A DNA stretch of 64,000 nt from Branchiostoma lanceolatum (lineage: Eukaryota > Chordata > Leptocardii > Amphioxiformes > Branchiostomatidae). The stretch lies in contig NC_089729.1 in the NCBI RefSeq assembly GCF_035083965.1, positions 16,170,964 through 16,234,963 of the forward strand, in the 5' to 3' direction. The notes beneath the pieces were generated by a model. It had not been told where the DNA came from. It saw nothing but the letters and a program-made list of their open reading frames with translations, and ran no database searches. This document shows, piece by piece, positions 21,631 through 33,400 of this stretch (the stretch's first letter is position 1; each line of letters opens with the position of its first letter). Position numbers and translations under genes: made by a program.

Positions 21631-22374
21631 GATTTACATTGTAGATGTAGGTTGTGCTGTCATTCATGAAAGGTCATCGTGAAAGGTCATCGTTTCAGAC
21701 GATACATTTGTTCTGCTTGCGACAAAACAATGGATGCATGTCAGATCTAGAACTGAGACCCGGGAACAGTAATTCAGAATGGTAATACTATTTGAATTTA
21801 TTCAAAACTACATGCATGTATAATTGATAATGACTCAATTGTGAGATCTGCATAAATTGTCGTGTTGCAATAAGATGTCCATACTTAACTACAAATGATA
21901 TTTTTCAGAACACCTAAAATGTCCTCAGCTACCCCGAAAAAGACCCTTCAATACTGCCTTAGGGACCAAAAGGAATTAAAATAACAATTTAGCCTGGTTC
22001 TAGAATCATATAAGCAGAACCAAATGGAAAATAAAACCTATACAAAGAACTAGCTCCGTTGTGGTAAGACTCTGTGGGGCAAACTGTCCTCTGGGATAAA
22101 TTATCTTTAACAATCGCTGAGATTTAGCGTTTATCCGCTCCCGGGGGTTGGCATGAAAAGAAACAATAAGTGATTGACAATTGTTCATAAATCACTCTTA
22201 TCCCTTTGAAAATTTGACCCTCACAAGCCTGACGCCCCCAGGCTAAACACAAAGACGCCAAGACGATATAACCATTAAAAGCAGATTCTGATGGCGGCAA
22301 TTAAAGATAAGCCCGTATGTCTTGAAGTTCCGGTACGGAGCAGCGTGCAAAGCGTGGGTAGGAAAGTCTTTCAT

Positions 22375-22486
22375 GCATACATATAGAGAGGAGGGACACG
22401 AAGAAAGGTAGAAGAAACCCAGCCGTGCCCATGTGTGGGTCTTTTACTTGCTCAGACTGTCGGCGACATCCCGTTCTCAACACTCC
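22375..22486 (+). promoter_or_regulatory. Possible promoter and 5' non-coding exon of the RDxMG precursor gene
   Basis: A TATA-like acatatagag (about 22379) is followed by roughly 100 bp ending in a strong donor, ctccg|gtaagt at 22486/22487. The first coding exon downstream is preceded by a clear acceptor (tctttcag at 24661-24668), so an upstream 5' UTR exon must exist. This site is the best candidate seen but is not unique. Confidence 0.3.
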
Positions 22487-23734
22487 GGTAAGTTTTTCTT
22501 CCCTCAACAATGTCTTTAGACATTGCACAAACACATATTGTCGCTCATCAGACAGTAATGTGTGTTTAACTGATATGTTACGCCAGAACAATGACATTTA
22601 AGGCTATTTCACAGCACTTACAGATCATTTTATGAAATCGTTTGACCGTATGCGTACGTACTTTCGAATTTTTGCATCGCATGCCTTGCTAGTGTTTACA
22701 CAATCATGCTTAGTGTCTTTGAGTAGTTCTTGGTATAGATCTACAACAAAGAAGACAGTTTTTGTCCTTTTTTGATAATCTATTTTCTTTTACATAATTG
22801 TTTTCTTTTTTTAGTAAACGTAGCCTCGCGTTGGGTGTGGACTGTGGTATGGATTAATAGTGATGGTAGTCCGTTTTCCACAAGGATTGAAGATGCCTCT
22901 ATGGACCTAATCATGTGGGATAGTATTTGAAGTTGAGTGCGCTTCCTTAGACATTGTCTGAATATTCTTAGGGAAAATATTCCTCCTAGACACCCTTTTT
23001 ATCACATCGGGATCATATGCACAGATCTTGTATGGCAAATGGCTTCGTATATATACACCACGACGTCACCAACAAAAATTCAGTAGCAACCACAAGGTAT
23101 GGGATCCCAACTCTTGTTCGGTCATTGCGGTACTCTGAGGCACCTCTTTTTAGCCTTTTCTTTAGAACATTATATGTTTCTACTTCCTCATTTCCAGCAC
23201 TCATATTCTTATTAGATAACGCCTTATTTCATGAAGTAGGAGACAAGCATAGGCTTTGTGCTGTTTCTCCTTATTTTCTGTTTCTGTTTCTGTAACCTAC
23301 ATATCTGAGTTAATCAAATAGATTGATGGATGGAACCGATTGATCTTTATCAAATAGACTACAATGTTTGAAAGCCCATTGGTGGACATAATCACTCGTA
23401 AACCTTAGTTACACAGTGAAGATGACCACTTAGATACGTCAAGACACTAGTTAAACTTACCTTTCTGCCCACACTAATAAGTACATTGGAGCCTTTGAGA
23501 GATACCAAGAGGCTTTAGTTTGTACATGTACAATTAATTATTGCATGCACCCTCTACTACCAACGTTGACATTATCTAATTTCAATTGTACAGGCGTTGC
23601 GTCCAGTGGATGAGTAGAGGCGTCGTTGCCCTGCAAAGATCTTGATAAGAGATCTTTATCAAATCAAAGGCCATTTTGCTTTGATTACATGTAACGTTTT
23701 ATGGATTAACTTTCCTCCGTTTGCAAAAAAGTTT
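22487..23734. other. Putative first intron, no features
   Basis: No repeat or coding exon recognised; AT-rich unique-looking sequence. Confidence 0.35.
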
Positions 23735-24185
23735 CCGACCATACTCAGTGGCGTCGTGTGGCGCAACTGTAGAGCATACGGCTGTCAAACAATGGGTCCC
23801 GGGATCTAATCCCAGGTGCGCCCAGAGACATGTCCGAACTTGCGCCCCGACGTTGTGCCCTTGGGAAAGGCACTTAACACGACTTTCCTCACTTCACTCA
23901 GGTGTAAATGAGTACCTAGCTTATCTAGGGTTAGGGACGTCCCTCGGATAGGACGTTAAATGGAGGTCCCGTGTTTGGGGAGAGCAACACCCCGCGCACG
24001 TTAAAGAACCCATCACACCTTTCGAAAAAGAGTAGGGGCATGCCCCGGTGTGCGATGGTCCAAATCTTACAGTCCGGTCTGGGATGACATCTTGAAAAGG
24101 TGATAGTTCACCTGTTATGTCAATCCTTCCACAAAATGTGGTAAATCAAAATAAATAAATAAATAAATAAATAAATAAATACTGT
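23735..24185 (+). mobile_element. Full-length tRNA-derived SINE with (AAAT)n tail
   Basis: The head has A-box-like 'gtggcgcaactgtagag' and B-box-like 'gggatctaatccc'. The body has 'cccttgggaaaggcactt', 'cctcacttcactcaggtg', 'ggacgtccctcggatagg', 'cgttaaagaacccatcac' and 'tcacctgttatgtcaatcc'. The tail is (aaat)n at 24150-24180. It is the best-preserved member in the window and the reference for copies near 340, 3281, 37275, 38800 and 49420. Confidence 0.85.
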
Positions 24186-24709
24186 AAATCGTACAAAGCA
24201 AAATGATCAAATATTTGCCGTAAAATGCAAACAAATTGGAAAAGAATACTACTATCGTAGAATGCCAAAATCAATTATGACATCAAAGAAGAAGGTGAAA
24301 GAAAATGAAGGATCTATTATTCGCTATACCATGCTTTGTGTGTTTAATCATTTGTTCAACCTTCCTGACCATGTAGATTTCATAATGAAGACAACTTTTT
24401 TTGCCAAACTTTGTTTTTTATTCGTACGCTCGCATCAGTTTTGAGGTTCCCAGAGGATGCCATTCATATAACCAAATCATCATCATATCAGGCAGCTTGC
24501 CCGGACTAAGGCTGCTCTCTCCCTCCAGGCGTCACGGTCCGCCATTGACCAAATCAACATGGCCTATTTAACGACTAGCATGTGGCAAAACTGCAGGGTA
24601 CCCTTCTAGCTAGTTAAAGGTAGTTAAAGAGGACGGAGTGATGTCAAAATTCTCTTCCATTCTTTCAGGATTTTACCAGCTGTGTAAGATTCTGTGGCAG
24701 AACGTCAAC

Positions 24710-27700
24710 ATGGTGAGGCCCCGGCCTCTGGTCCTGATGTTGGCGGTGTTAGGCTGTGTGTGCGCCGCCCCAGACCTCACACACGACCCGGGCAATGCAC
24801 GAGCGCGCATTGAGACGTTGCACTTCGGGAGAACACTGCAACACCACAAGGTGGGTCATATCGCTTGATGCATTGAATGGCATGATTAACAACTTTCAGT
24901 ATGGTTACGACAGGGAGGAAAAGAATAAAGACAGAAAGGCATAAAAATGAAGGAAGGAAGGAAGGAAGAAAATGGAAGTAGAGATGGAGTAGCAATCTTT
25001 TATAACGATGTCTGTCATTTAAAATGACCACATAACCTGTCTTTTCTCATTCACTGTAAGGTGCATGCACTAAGTATATTGATATTTTCCGCTTTAGTAG
25101 CACTAGAACACTCAAAACCTGCGTCATATATGAAGATTAGACAAAACAACTAATCATATTGAGGAAAGGCTACGACAAGAGTTTTTTTTTAATTTCCTCC
25201 TATACTATATGTGTAATTTCAAATTTGTAATATTGGTCTTGAAAGACATCGAAATATGAGCAGATCAAAGTATGAGAGATATGCGGGCGAACAATTACAA
25301 GTTGTAACTAGTCCTGTAACTTGTCCCTGTGAGAATTTTCATGGTTTTTCCTTTGATCCATGCTTTGTACTACAGAATGCCTTTATAACAGCCTGATTTA
25401 ATTGCCTAATATAATCACTTTCCCAGCTGCACACTAGAAAATGGTATATGGCACAATGAAACCCCGGCTGAACATGCATAGAATTTGTAGTCTCTACCAG
25501 ACTAGACCTGATTATGTATCACATTTATTTAGTTCAGAGACGTATTCTACGCTTAAGAACCTGATAATCTAAATAGTGGCTATTGTAATATTTTGATGGT
25601 TTATAACCTTCGCCGAGAAGGTTATATTTTCGTCAGCGCTTGTGTGTATGTGTGTTTGTGTGTCCGTCTGTAAACAGTATAACTCGAGAATGCCTGAATG
25701 GGTTGTCTTCATACTTGGTATGTGGGTAGTTCTTCTTAAGACCTCAAATTGATTAGATTTTGCCCCCTCTAGTGGCTTGTTATGGTACTCCAGCAGAACT
25801 TCCGGGTTTGATATCTCGTGTTCTAGACATGCTATGGTCATTCATTTTTAAAGTACCACTGAAGGGTGGGATGTTATTGAAAAAAAACCTTTATTATCGT
25901 TTATAAACCTGTTCCTCAACCTTGATTTTTTTCAGGTAGTACCTTATAGCAAGATGATAATTTATGCAAATTGGTATGACGTCATGATTACGTCATCAAG
26001 AGTTACAAGGCCACACACATGACGATTTTTGGCGAATTTTTATTGTTATTTTGATAAAAATTCGCCAAAAATTGTCATTTCAAAATATAAACGTAGACTC
26101 GCGTAGTCCTTTATATATTACTATCATGTACATTCCTGCAAAGTAATATTGATAAACATCGAAGAACAAGCCAAGGAGAGCCTTTTTTCTAACAATGGGC
26201 GTGGCTCTTGATGACGTAATCATGACGTTATACCAATTTGCATAAATTATCATCTTGCTATAAGGTACTACCTGAAAAAAAAACAAGGTTGAGGAACGAT
26301 AATAAAGGGTTTTTTTCAATAACATCCCAAAACTCCTCAGCCACCCTTCAGCGGCAGCGGTACCTTAAGCGGCAGATAGCTCTTGAGAGGAAGAGTTAGT
26401 TGTGTTGGTTTTGGAACTGCAGGGACCGATTTCGTTTCAAACTTTGAATGGGGTTGACGGATCGTCATGATATTTGGTATGTAGATAGCTCGAGTGATGA
26501 TTAACAAGATCAAATACTAAGTATGCAAATCAGTAGCTAATTTGCGTAATCAATGAGGAAAGATTATCAATCCGTTGCACTCCTTTATTATGGCAGCACT
26601 TAGAAGTTAAGTAGACATGTGGACATGATCAGACAGAAATCATGAAAATGAGGTCCTCACTTACCTAATATATGTGGGAATGCTACAATAGCCTTCTTTG
26701 CAAATATACTTTGAACAACTTGTGTAATTTGGGTAGAGAAGATGGTCAACTGACAGATTTCATGCGAATTGGGTCCTTATTTGCATAATAGATTGAAAAC
26801 ATTTATGATATGCCACTCGAAAAGGTCAACATCAGTCGGCGAAGGTATGGGGTCGTGGACCTCTAGTTTCATTTGTTATCAGATAAAAGTCACCTTATTC
26901 TGGTGAAAACGAGATAACGCACACTCTATCTATTTTTTTCACGGGTATCATTTCTTCAACATACTAGGAAGACTTCTTTAATTCTTCTCGTGAAAAGATG
27001 GGGTTGATGGGGTGTTATCTCAAATCTTTCCACTGGAGGAAAATTTCTTGATTCTATTTCTGGTGAAAGAAGTAAATACAGGGGACGTTATTACATTTTC
27101 ACTGAATACGTTTTGCTGGTGAGATAATTCGACGAAATTTGTACTAATCCTTATCGAATATCAATGCAGTTATCACGCTTTTCCAAGACAGTAGTTTGCG
27201 GGAAGTATGATATAAAAGACAACAAAACACACTAAACGTTTCAAAAAGATAGTCATGAGTATGATTTGTATACATTTCTTTACATACACCTTTATTTTTC
27301 GTTCCTGCAAATAACCCGGCCGGGCCCCGGTCTGGAGATGTGACCCTGGCATAACCATTCATCTAGTTGCAATGTTTCCATGCGCTCCTAAGGCTAACGT
27401 GTCCGCGTGTCTATGTTCCCAGTTGATGGCAGAAAATACCATACGTTCCCAAAACGTGGCTGCCGGTGTTGACGACAAAGACACGCGTCTATCCATACTC
27501 CACTCCAACAGGTAAGTCTACTTCCGATACTCAGCAAAGAGTTGAGACATATGTTGAAAATAATATCAGGTGTTTCAACATCAGCCAGTCCACGTGGACT
27601 AGCTCTGTACGTGCTGCATGCGCACACTAAACGTGGTCCACGTGGACTGGCTCTGCGCTACCGTGACACACAATCATTTTCACGTGTTCCAATTACCAAG

Positions 27701-30700
27701 GCTCTATACTTGGAATATCGATCTCAATGGGTTATCCCCGAAAAATTTTTTTAGGCATCACTGGGGACACTAGTTGGGTTTCAAGGAATTGAAAATTGAA
27801 AACTATACCCAAACTCACACACACGTATGCACATAGCCCGAGTACCAGCCTCCGTAGTGACCGCTGGCTCAAAAGAATTCGCTTGCTAACCACCGTTGGC
27901 TCAAACAATTCGCTTGCTAACCACGTTAGCAAGCGAATTTTTTGAGCCAGCGGTCACTTCGGAGGCTGATACTCAGGCTAGTACGCACACGCATACACAC
28001 GAAGAAAGAAGCAAACAATTCCATTCTTCTGGAATGTCAAAGATTTCTTGTTCTTGTGTTCTTGTTCCAACTCTGACATTGGCTTTACATGTAAAACTGT
28101 AACAAATGCTTCTGAATATCAATCATATCTGCTATCTATTAACTGCCGGCTATAGGTACGGTGGTGACCAACGTGACCCAGATCTGCATCCAAAGCGTCC
28201 TGGATCAAGTCCATGGAACAGTGGTGACGTCAGTGGATCCACAAGAACACCACAACCATTTCAACCACCAGACTACGTCACAGAAAGCGACACGAAAGGA
28301 GCTGCACCCTTCACGGTGTGGACTCCTGGAGAGAAAGGTAAGGCCATTAGAGAGGTGCATGGTGGACAGAACCGAAATGTACAAATCAATCCGGCCCTCA
28401 CACACAGTCCCGGAACCGCCCGAAGTCACCAAAAAGATCTAAAGAACTTGTCCCCGGACTCAGAGATGTTGGAGGAAAACGTCCACCGTAGGGATATGAT
28501 GGGTAGTTCCCTACGAAAGGTCATCCTCGGACGCAGCAAGCGAAGTGCAGGTGGATTCTGGTCAGCTGCACCACGCAAATGGTCAGTTCAGGTACAGCGC
28601 CGAGATCTGATGGGAAACGCCTTGCGTAGATTCCATAAAGTCACTGAGGAAACTCGCAACAGTGGAAAACGAGATGACAAAGGTTGGGGAGTAGGGGATA
28701 TAAATATCCACCACTACAAAACACTTGATGGTTGGTACAAGATGGGAGAGTACAAGTCAAGTAGTTTCAAACATCTCGACGTAACGTCGCCCAAGGTGAC
28801 AGTGACATCCCATCTACGTCGTTTGTTCCTACAAAAGCTCCGACGAATCTCAGAACTGAATCAAAAGATTGCAGTAATGGTCAAAGATGGTGCAGTCCCA
28901 GATGTACCTTACAACGTGGACAATAACAATCGCAACAAAGTGGGAATGGAAGGGGACGAAAGTGACCAGATGAGGTTCTTCGTCGGAAGAAAACTACTTT
29001 TCGAGGACAGTAGTCAAGAAGACGAACATATAGAAGATGAGAAGCAACGGGAGGTGAAATCCGAAGAATCAACGACGGATGCACGGCGAGATATAATGGG
29101 AAACAGTCTACGAGGTACCGCTAGGGCATATAGATTCTGGAATCTAGTCAGACAGAAGGGCCAAATGGAAAAACCTATCTCAAGATTAGATACTCTAGTG
29201 CGAGATTTAGTAAGAAATTATTTCCAAAAATCTCCTACGGAAGGGAAACTTACGGATGAAGCTATAGGGAAACTCAAAGTGTTGAAAAACCAAAACACGA
29301 TGCTTAGCCTGGCAAAGGGTCAAGCAGGAAAGAAGCCTCCTCCAGAGGCTGTAAGAGCCATGGACGTCTTAGCATTAGGGCAGCAGAATGGACAGATAAA
29401 GCGAGGTGGCTTAATGGTGGGTTCCCTACAGTCAAACCTGACGAAAAAAGTTCATCGACTGTTCGTCAACAAAACGAAGCACAGCTTATTCAATACGACT
29501 GATCTCAAAGCAGATAGCAATTCAGGACATGTTCAAACAAACACCCTGGTCGACCCTGAAGAAAATCCGCACGATACTGGGAGAAACATTGAGAATAGCA
29601 ATTCAGGTGTGAAGCCTTCTGTAAGTACCACGGAAAACTCGATTGCAAGCGGTTTGAAGTCGCTCTCGGCAGAGACAAGCGTAGTACAACATCGTGACGT
29701 TATGGGAAGCTCGTTTCGACGTGTCATGTCGTCAGGCAAACGCAGTAAACAGGAAACACGAGAAGGTTCACACCCCACAAGTGACGATAGCAATTCAGGA
29801 CATGTTCAAACAAACGTCCTGGTCTACCCTGAAGAAACTCCGCACGATGCTGAGAGAAACAGTGAGAATAGCAATTCAGGCGTGAAACCTTCTGTAAGTA
29901 CGACGGAAAAATCGATTGCAAGCGGTTTGAAGTCGCTCACGGCAGAGACAAGCGTAGTGCAACATCGTGACGTTATGGGAAGCTCGTTTCGACGTGTCAT
30001 GTCGTCAGGCAAACGCAGTAAACAGGAAACACGAGAAGGTTCACACCCCACAAGTGACGTGAAAACGACGTCAGGTACACATCATCATCGGAATCCCATG
30101 ACAACAACCAACCCACACACTGCGGCTGATGCGGATCATATAACATCCGACGACGTCAACAATCAGATCAAAGGCAGCGTAAGAGTCCCTAAGCGTTCAT
30201 CAATCTACAAAGAATCTGTAGAGTCACGCAAATTAAAGCATGTTGCAAAGAAGACATTAGTAGAAAATATCTCCCTCGGGAGAAAGTCTCCAGCAACCAC
30301 AACAGCAGAAGATTACCGCAGAAATTCGTCGAAAAATACTTCGAAAGATCTCCACTCCACTAAAAGAGGATCGCCAGGAGCTTCCGTAAAAAAAGACAGC
30401 TTCCAGAAGAAAGATATACTGGGAGACTCCCTACGCCGCCTCATAAGTGCAAGAGATGGAAAGCGCGCTTGCTCATTTTCGAGTAAGGATCTAGACACTC
30501 GGGGACAAGCCAGCTCTGCCGCCATTCCAAAACCAGAAGCAACGGCAAACAGTCCTGAAAAAGCTTTTACCATTGAACGTCGATCATTCAACACGGCTGT
30601 CAAGAATGACACACTGACATCTCTCTCCACTGCACAGGTAACCGTGCCACATCACGACCATACAAGTGAAAACGCCAATGGTCAGGTTATTCCAGACAGC

Positions 30701-31849
30701 ACGGCCGACAATTCAAATGAAGAAAGCAAGTCAACAACTGCTGCACCGAAACAAACATCAAGCGATGGCGTTGTCACCAATGGAGTTGACACACTGAACA
30801 TGAAGAATAATGAAGACAAAAATGATCGAAATGTCAGTATCGACAACCCACCATTCAAGCATCGAAGAGTCAGGAGAGAAGTAGACGACTCGGTCCATTC
30901 TATCTCGCGTTATGGGAGAAGAGAAAAAGACGTACAGTCGAAGCTAACTCGTGAAATGGCCGAAGAAGGACAGAAGCACGACATCATACATGTATTTCGG
31001 AGCACCCATCATCCAGAAGGTCATCAAGCCTATGGCCATCTTACTGACGATAAAACTGTACTTCCTTTATCCACAAAAGACACAACAGACAGACACGAGG
31101 ACGTGATCGAGAACGTTCTAGAGGACCTGGCTCCCCGAGACATAATGGGGAACATCTACCGAGGCAGAAGGTCGTATGAGAACATTCAAGACCAACCACA
31201 GGTGGATAGAGCCTACCCAATAAGAGCATCTTCATCTGCAGGTTCCAAACGTCGTAACATGGGCAGTCTACGGCCAGATTTGGACATCAGGTTTGGGTCC
31301 AAAACAGGCCGGAAATACTCTAAAGTTTTCCTCCCACACGACAAGGAACCCATTAACGTTTACAACAGTGAGCAAAGAGGGAATAACAAAGGCAATGCAG
31401 GCTATACCGTAGCTTTTCTACAGGACCAGCACAGCTCACCTACCAAACGGCCGTCTCAGAATAGACAGGGGACTTTAACAAGGGGAGTCCGATCGTTCGA
31501 CAAGATCATGTTGGAGATTCGCAAGCCCCGTGACGTCCTTGGAAACATGTTTCGAAATGTGATGATAGAAATGATGTCGATTTCCAAGAGAAACGAACCG
31601 GTCTTGGACATGTCCATCACGGTTGGGATCTCCGAGGACAGTTCGGACAAAAGCGATCCAGAGGAGATGATCAAAGAAGAGCGTCCAGATTCAGTAGGGT
31701 TGCCATATGAAGACGCGATGACTTCTCCTTGGTACACTAAGGCACGTCAAAGCGGAAGGAAACAGCTGATAGAACCGGTCACTAACCAGAACACAGACGG
31801 ACCAATGACACGTCAATACGTCGTGGTAAAAGCAGCTCCATTTAATTAA
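24710..31849 (+). CDS. Multi-copy amidated neuropeptide precursor with repeated R-D-x-M-G-x-x-L-R motif (unrecognised family)
   Basis: Three exons join in phase: 24710-24850, 27423-27511 and 28156-31849, giving a 1307-residue secreted precursor. Residues 1-20 are a signal peptide (MVRPRPLVLMLAVLGCVCAA). Motif copies begin at residues about 190, 227, 389, 494 (weak), 591, 682, 830, 1072, 1111 (weak) and 1203: DMMGSSLRKVIL, DLMGNALRRFHKV, DIMGNSLRGTAR, GGLMVGSLQ, DVMGSSFRRVMSS (twice), DILGDSLRRLISARD, DIMGNIYR, NMGSLRPD and DVLGNMFRNVM. They follow RR, KK or single R; copies 2, 5, 6 and 7 end in Gly-Lys-Arg and copies 1 and 8 in Gly-Arg type sites, implying C-terminal amidation. Spacers are acidic, hydrophilic and almost Cys-free. 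The start is the ATG just after acceptor 24668. I cannot place the peptide in any known family. Secretion and processing are inferred. Confidence 0.85.
25600..26875 (+). repeat. Dispersed repeat copy interrupted by a MITE
   Basis: The 5' part (gtgtgtccgtctgtaaac, tacttggtatgtgggtag, ctccagcagaacttcc) parallels 2716-2990. The 3' part after the MITE (catgatatttggtatgt, gcgtaatcaatgaggaaa, cgaaggtatggggtcgtgg) parallels 44333-44830. The element ends in CTCTAG followed by T. Confidence 0.6.
25868..26328. mobile_element. 461-bp long-inverted-repeat MITE
   Basis: gggatgttattgaaaaaaaa at the left is matched by the inverted right end ttttttcaataacatccc. The arms run about 130-145 bp, including ctcaaccttg, ggtagtaccttatagcaag and tatgacgtcatgattacgtc. 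An inner perfect hairpin (gacgatttttggcgaat type) lies at 26023-26078. No ORF. Confidence 0.8.
27583..27672. repeat. Inverted repeat 'gccagtccacgtggact'
   Basis: gccagtccacgtggactagctct is followed by ccacgtggactggctctgcg. The cacgtg-centred palindromes form a compact inverted pair in intron 2 of the precursor gene. Confidence 0.5.
27838..27975. mobile_element. Hairpin MITE in intron 2 of the RDxMG precursor
   Basis: Arms of about 52 bp (left: ccagcctccgtagtgaccgc ... ttcgcttgctaac; right: gttagcaagcgaa ... gcggtcacttcggaggctg) are near-perfect reverse complements. Part of the left arm (ggctcaaa-aattcgcttgc) is duplicated in the loop at 27898-27920. Confidence 0.75.
29513..30058 (+). repeat. 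273-bp in-frame tandem duplication inside the precursor exon
   Basis: Units 29513-29785 and 29786-30058 begin GATAGCAATTCAGGACATG and end CACACCCCACAAGTGAC. Each is exactly 91 codons and carries one HRDVMGSSFRRVMSSGKR copy. The motif portion is identical between units; the spacer differs at a handful of codons. Confidence 0.95.
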
Positions 31850-31869
31850 GTTCCGGAAGTAACGACATT

Positions 31870-32420
31870 CTTGACGTTTCATGGCAACCGTCCACCTCAA
31901 CGTGAATTTATGCCCAAAGCCTCCTGAACGCTTTCAACTACAACAGACAGATTCCCAGCTATAATCCCAGGCAGGCTAACTTACTACACACACCCAAGTA
32001 CATTACTAGATCTGGACAGCGAACATTTGCATACAGGGCTGCTACAACCTACAACAAGTTAAATCCTAGTATCAAACAAGCTTCATCAATCACCAGATCT
32101 AAACAGGCTCTGATAAACATACAAACCTCTTAACTTTTGACAGCTAGAAAGAAATTTGACCTCTGACCCTCAGTTGAATGACCTTTGTGATTTTGAGTTG
32201 TTATTGTTTTGAATTATTCTGAGTTGTTTGATTTATTACTCCTATGTTTGATCATTCCTGTTTTATGTTATATGATTGTGAATTGATTACTCATTAAGTT
32301 TATGTTAAGTTATTCCTTTTGTATCCTGATTTGTTATGATTTGTCATGTAATGTAAGGACTCCCTTGTGAATCAGTTACAATGTTAACTGAAGGGACCAT
32401 CCTAAAGATTAATAAATAAA
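31870..32420 (+). mobile_element. LINE 3' fragment immediately after the precursor stop codon
   Basis: A frame around 32005-32130 reads RSGQRTFAYRAATTYNKLNPSIKQ ending at a TAA, the LINE ORF2 C-terminus seen elsewhere in the window. The roughly 270-bp downstream region ends 'gaccatcctaaagatt' and (aataa)n at 32411, as in L2/CR1-type tails. It begins within tens of bases of the precursor stop, so it may form part of that gene's 3' UTR and supply its AATAAA. Confidence 0.7.
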
Positions 32421-33019
32421 TAAGTCGAAGAAATGTAATGAAATCCTCGTCACGACTTTAAACGGAAATAGTCCATGGGCAAAGGTAAAATATATCAAGC
32501 AGATGGCAGGACACCAACACTACTGATATATCTAGAACACGTTCAGATCACATGCTTTGGGCAAGGAGATTCAGGCCCCAGGAGATGCGCTTTCCTGGGA
32601 TACGATCACAAATAGTGTAGTTTGACAGCATTGCCTTCAGGACATTACAGAGCAGAGGAAGGCCAGAGTCATCTGACAAAGGAAGGATCATACATTTAAC
32701 CAAGAATCGTCACAAGATGGACTCTATATCCATGGTCTTTGAAGTCAGACGGAGATAAGATTAGGTAAACAGAATGCAAGAGTTGTGAAACAGTCTGAAA
32801 TAAACAATTTGGCACTTCCAAAAGGGGTGAAATATTGTGAACAATTTAAAATTGATACATGGATAAAGCAAATGTATTTCAAACATTATGTCAATCGACA
32901 TCAAAAATGTATCTTCATTTTATAACATTTATTGGCAGTTTTGTTCCTCCGATTTGGGGTTGGGACTGTAACAATAGAAACTGCTCCACGAAAAAAAGGG
33001 GAAAAGTTGTTATTCATTT
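32421..33019. other. Intergenic, nothing recognised
   Basis: No coding exon or clear repeat boundary was seen. Confidence 0.4.
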
Positions 33020-33400
33020 ACTAGAGCTTCAAAGAAGGAAATCTATGAGGTGCTGGCAACCGAATCAATGTATCATTTACAAGAACGCCATCCCCAGGGA
33101 ACAATTAAAATCGAATTGTAACTAATAACTATATACATTATGAGAGGGCATTATATGTTGGAGTTGCGTCGGCTGAATAAAACAATAGTAAGGATACATC
33201 TGTGGAGTGAAGCTCTCTAATCTAATTAGTATAAGGTTATCATTCCATTCTTGGTGAATACGACGTGTGCGTAAGGAACAGTTACTCAAGCAAATGTGGG
33301 AAACGGTCAGACGTTCTTCAGACAGTGACTTAATCAAACCTCAGATTGATATGAAACTTCGAATCAATTTCAAATACGACGTGTAGCTCAACTTGCAAGC
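33020..33400 (-). mobile_element. Antisense LINE 3' fragment
   Basis: Plus sequence 33040-33110 (gaggtgctggcaacc, aatgtatcatttacaagaac, gccatccc) matches 12026-12090. The minus frame 33337-33122 keeps a decayed LINE C-terminal pattern. Poorly preserved. Confidence 0.45.

Larger units (their letters stand above)
24851..27422. other. Intron 1 (coding) of the RDxMG precursor, repeat-rich
   Basis: Holds a (GGAA)n tract at 24952-24970. A dispersed repeat begins near 25600 with palindrome 'accttcgccgagaaggt' and ends near 26870 with 'ggcgaaggtatggggtc' and 'cctctag'. The 461-bp inverted-repeat element at 25868-26328 is inserted within it. No coding exon was seen. Confidence 0.6.

Noticed and set aside
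23735-23810. tRNA gene call at the SINE head
   Set aside because: Acceptor and anticodon stems do not pair properly, and the sequence continues into a dispersed SINE body with an (AAAT)n tail.
28106-28155. Start of the RDxMG precursor at the in-frame ATG 28106
   Set aside because: No signal peptide there; splicing from 27511 to 28156 is in phase and gives a proper signal peptide from 24710.
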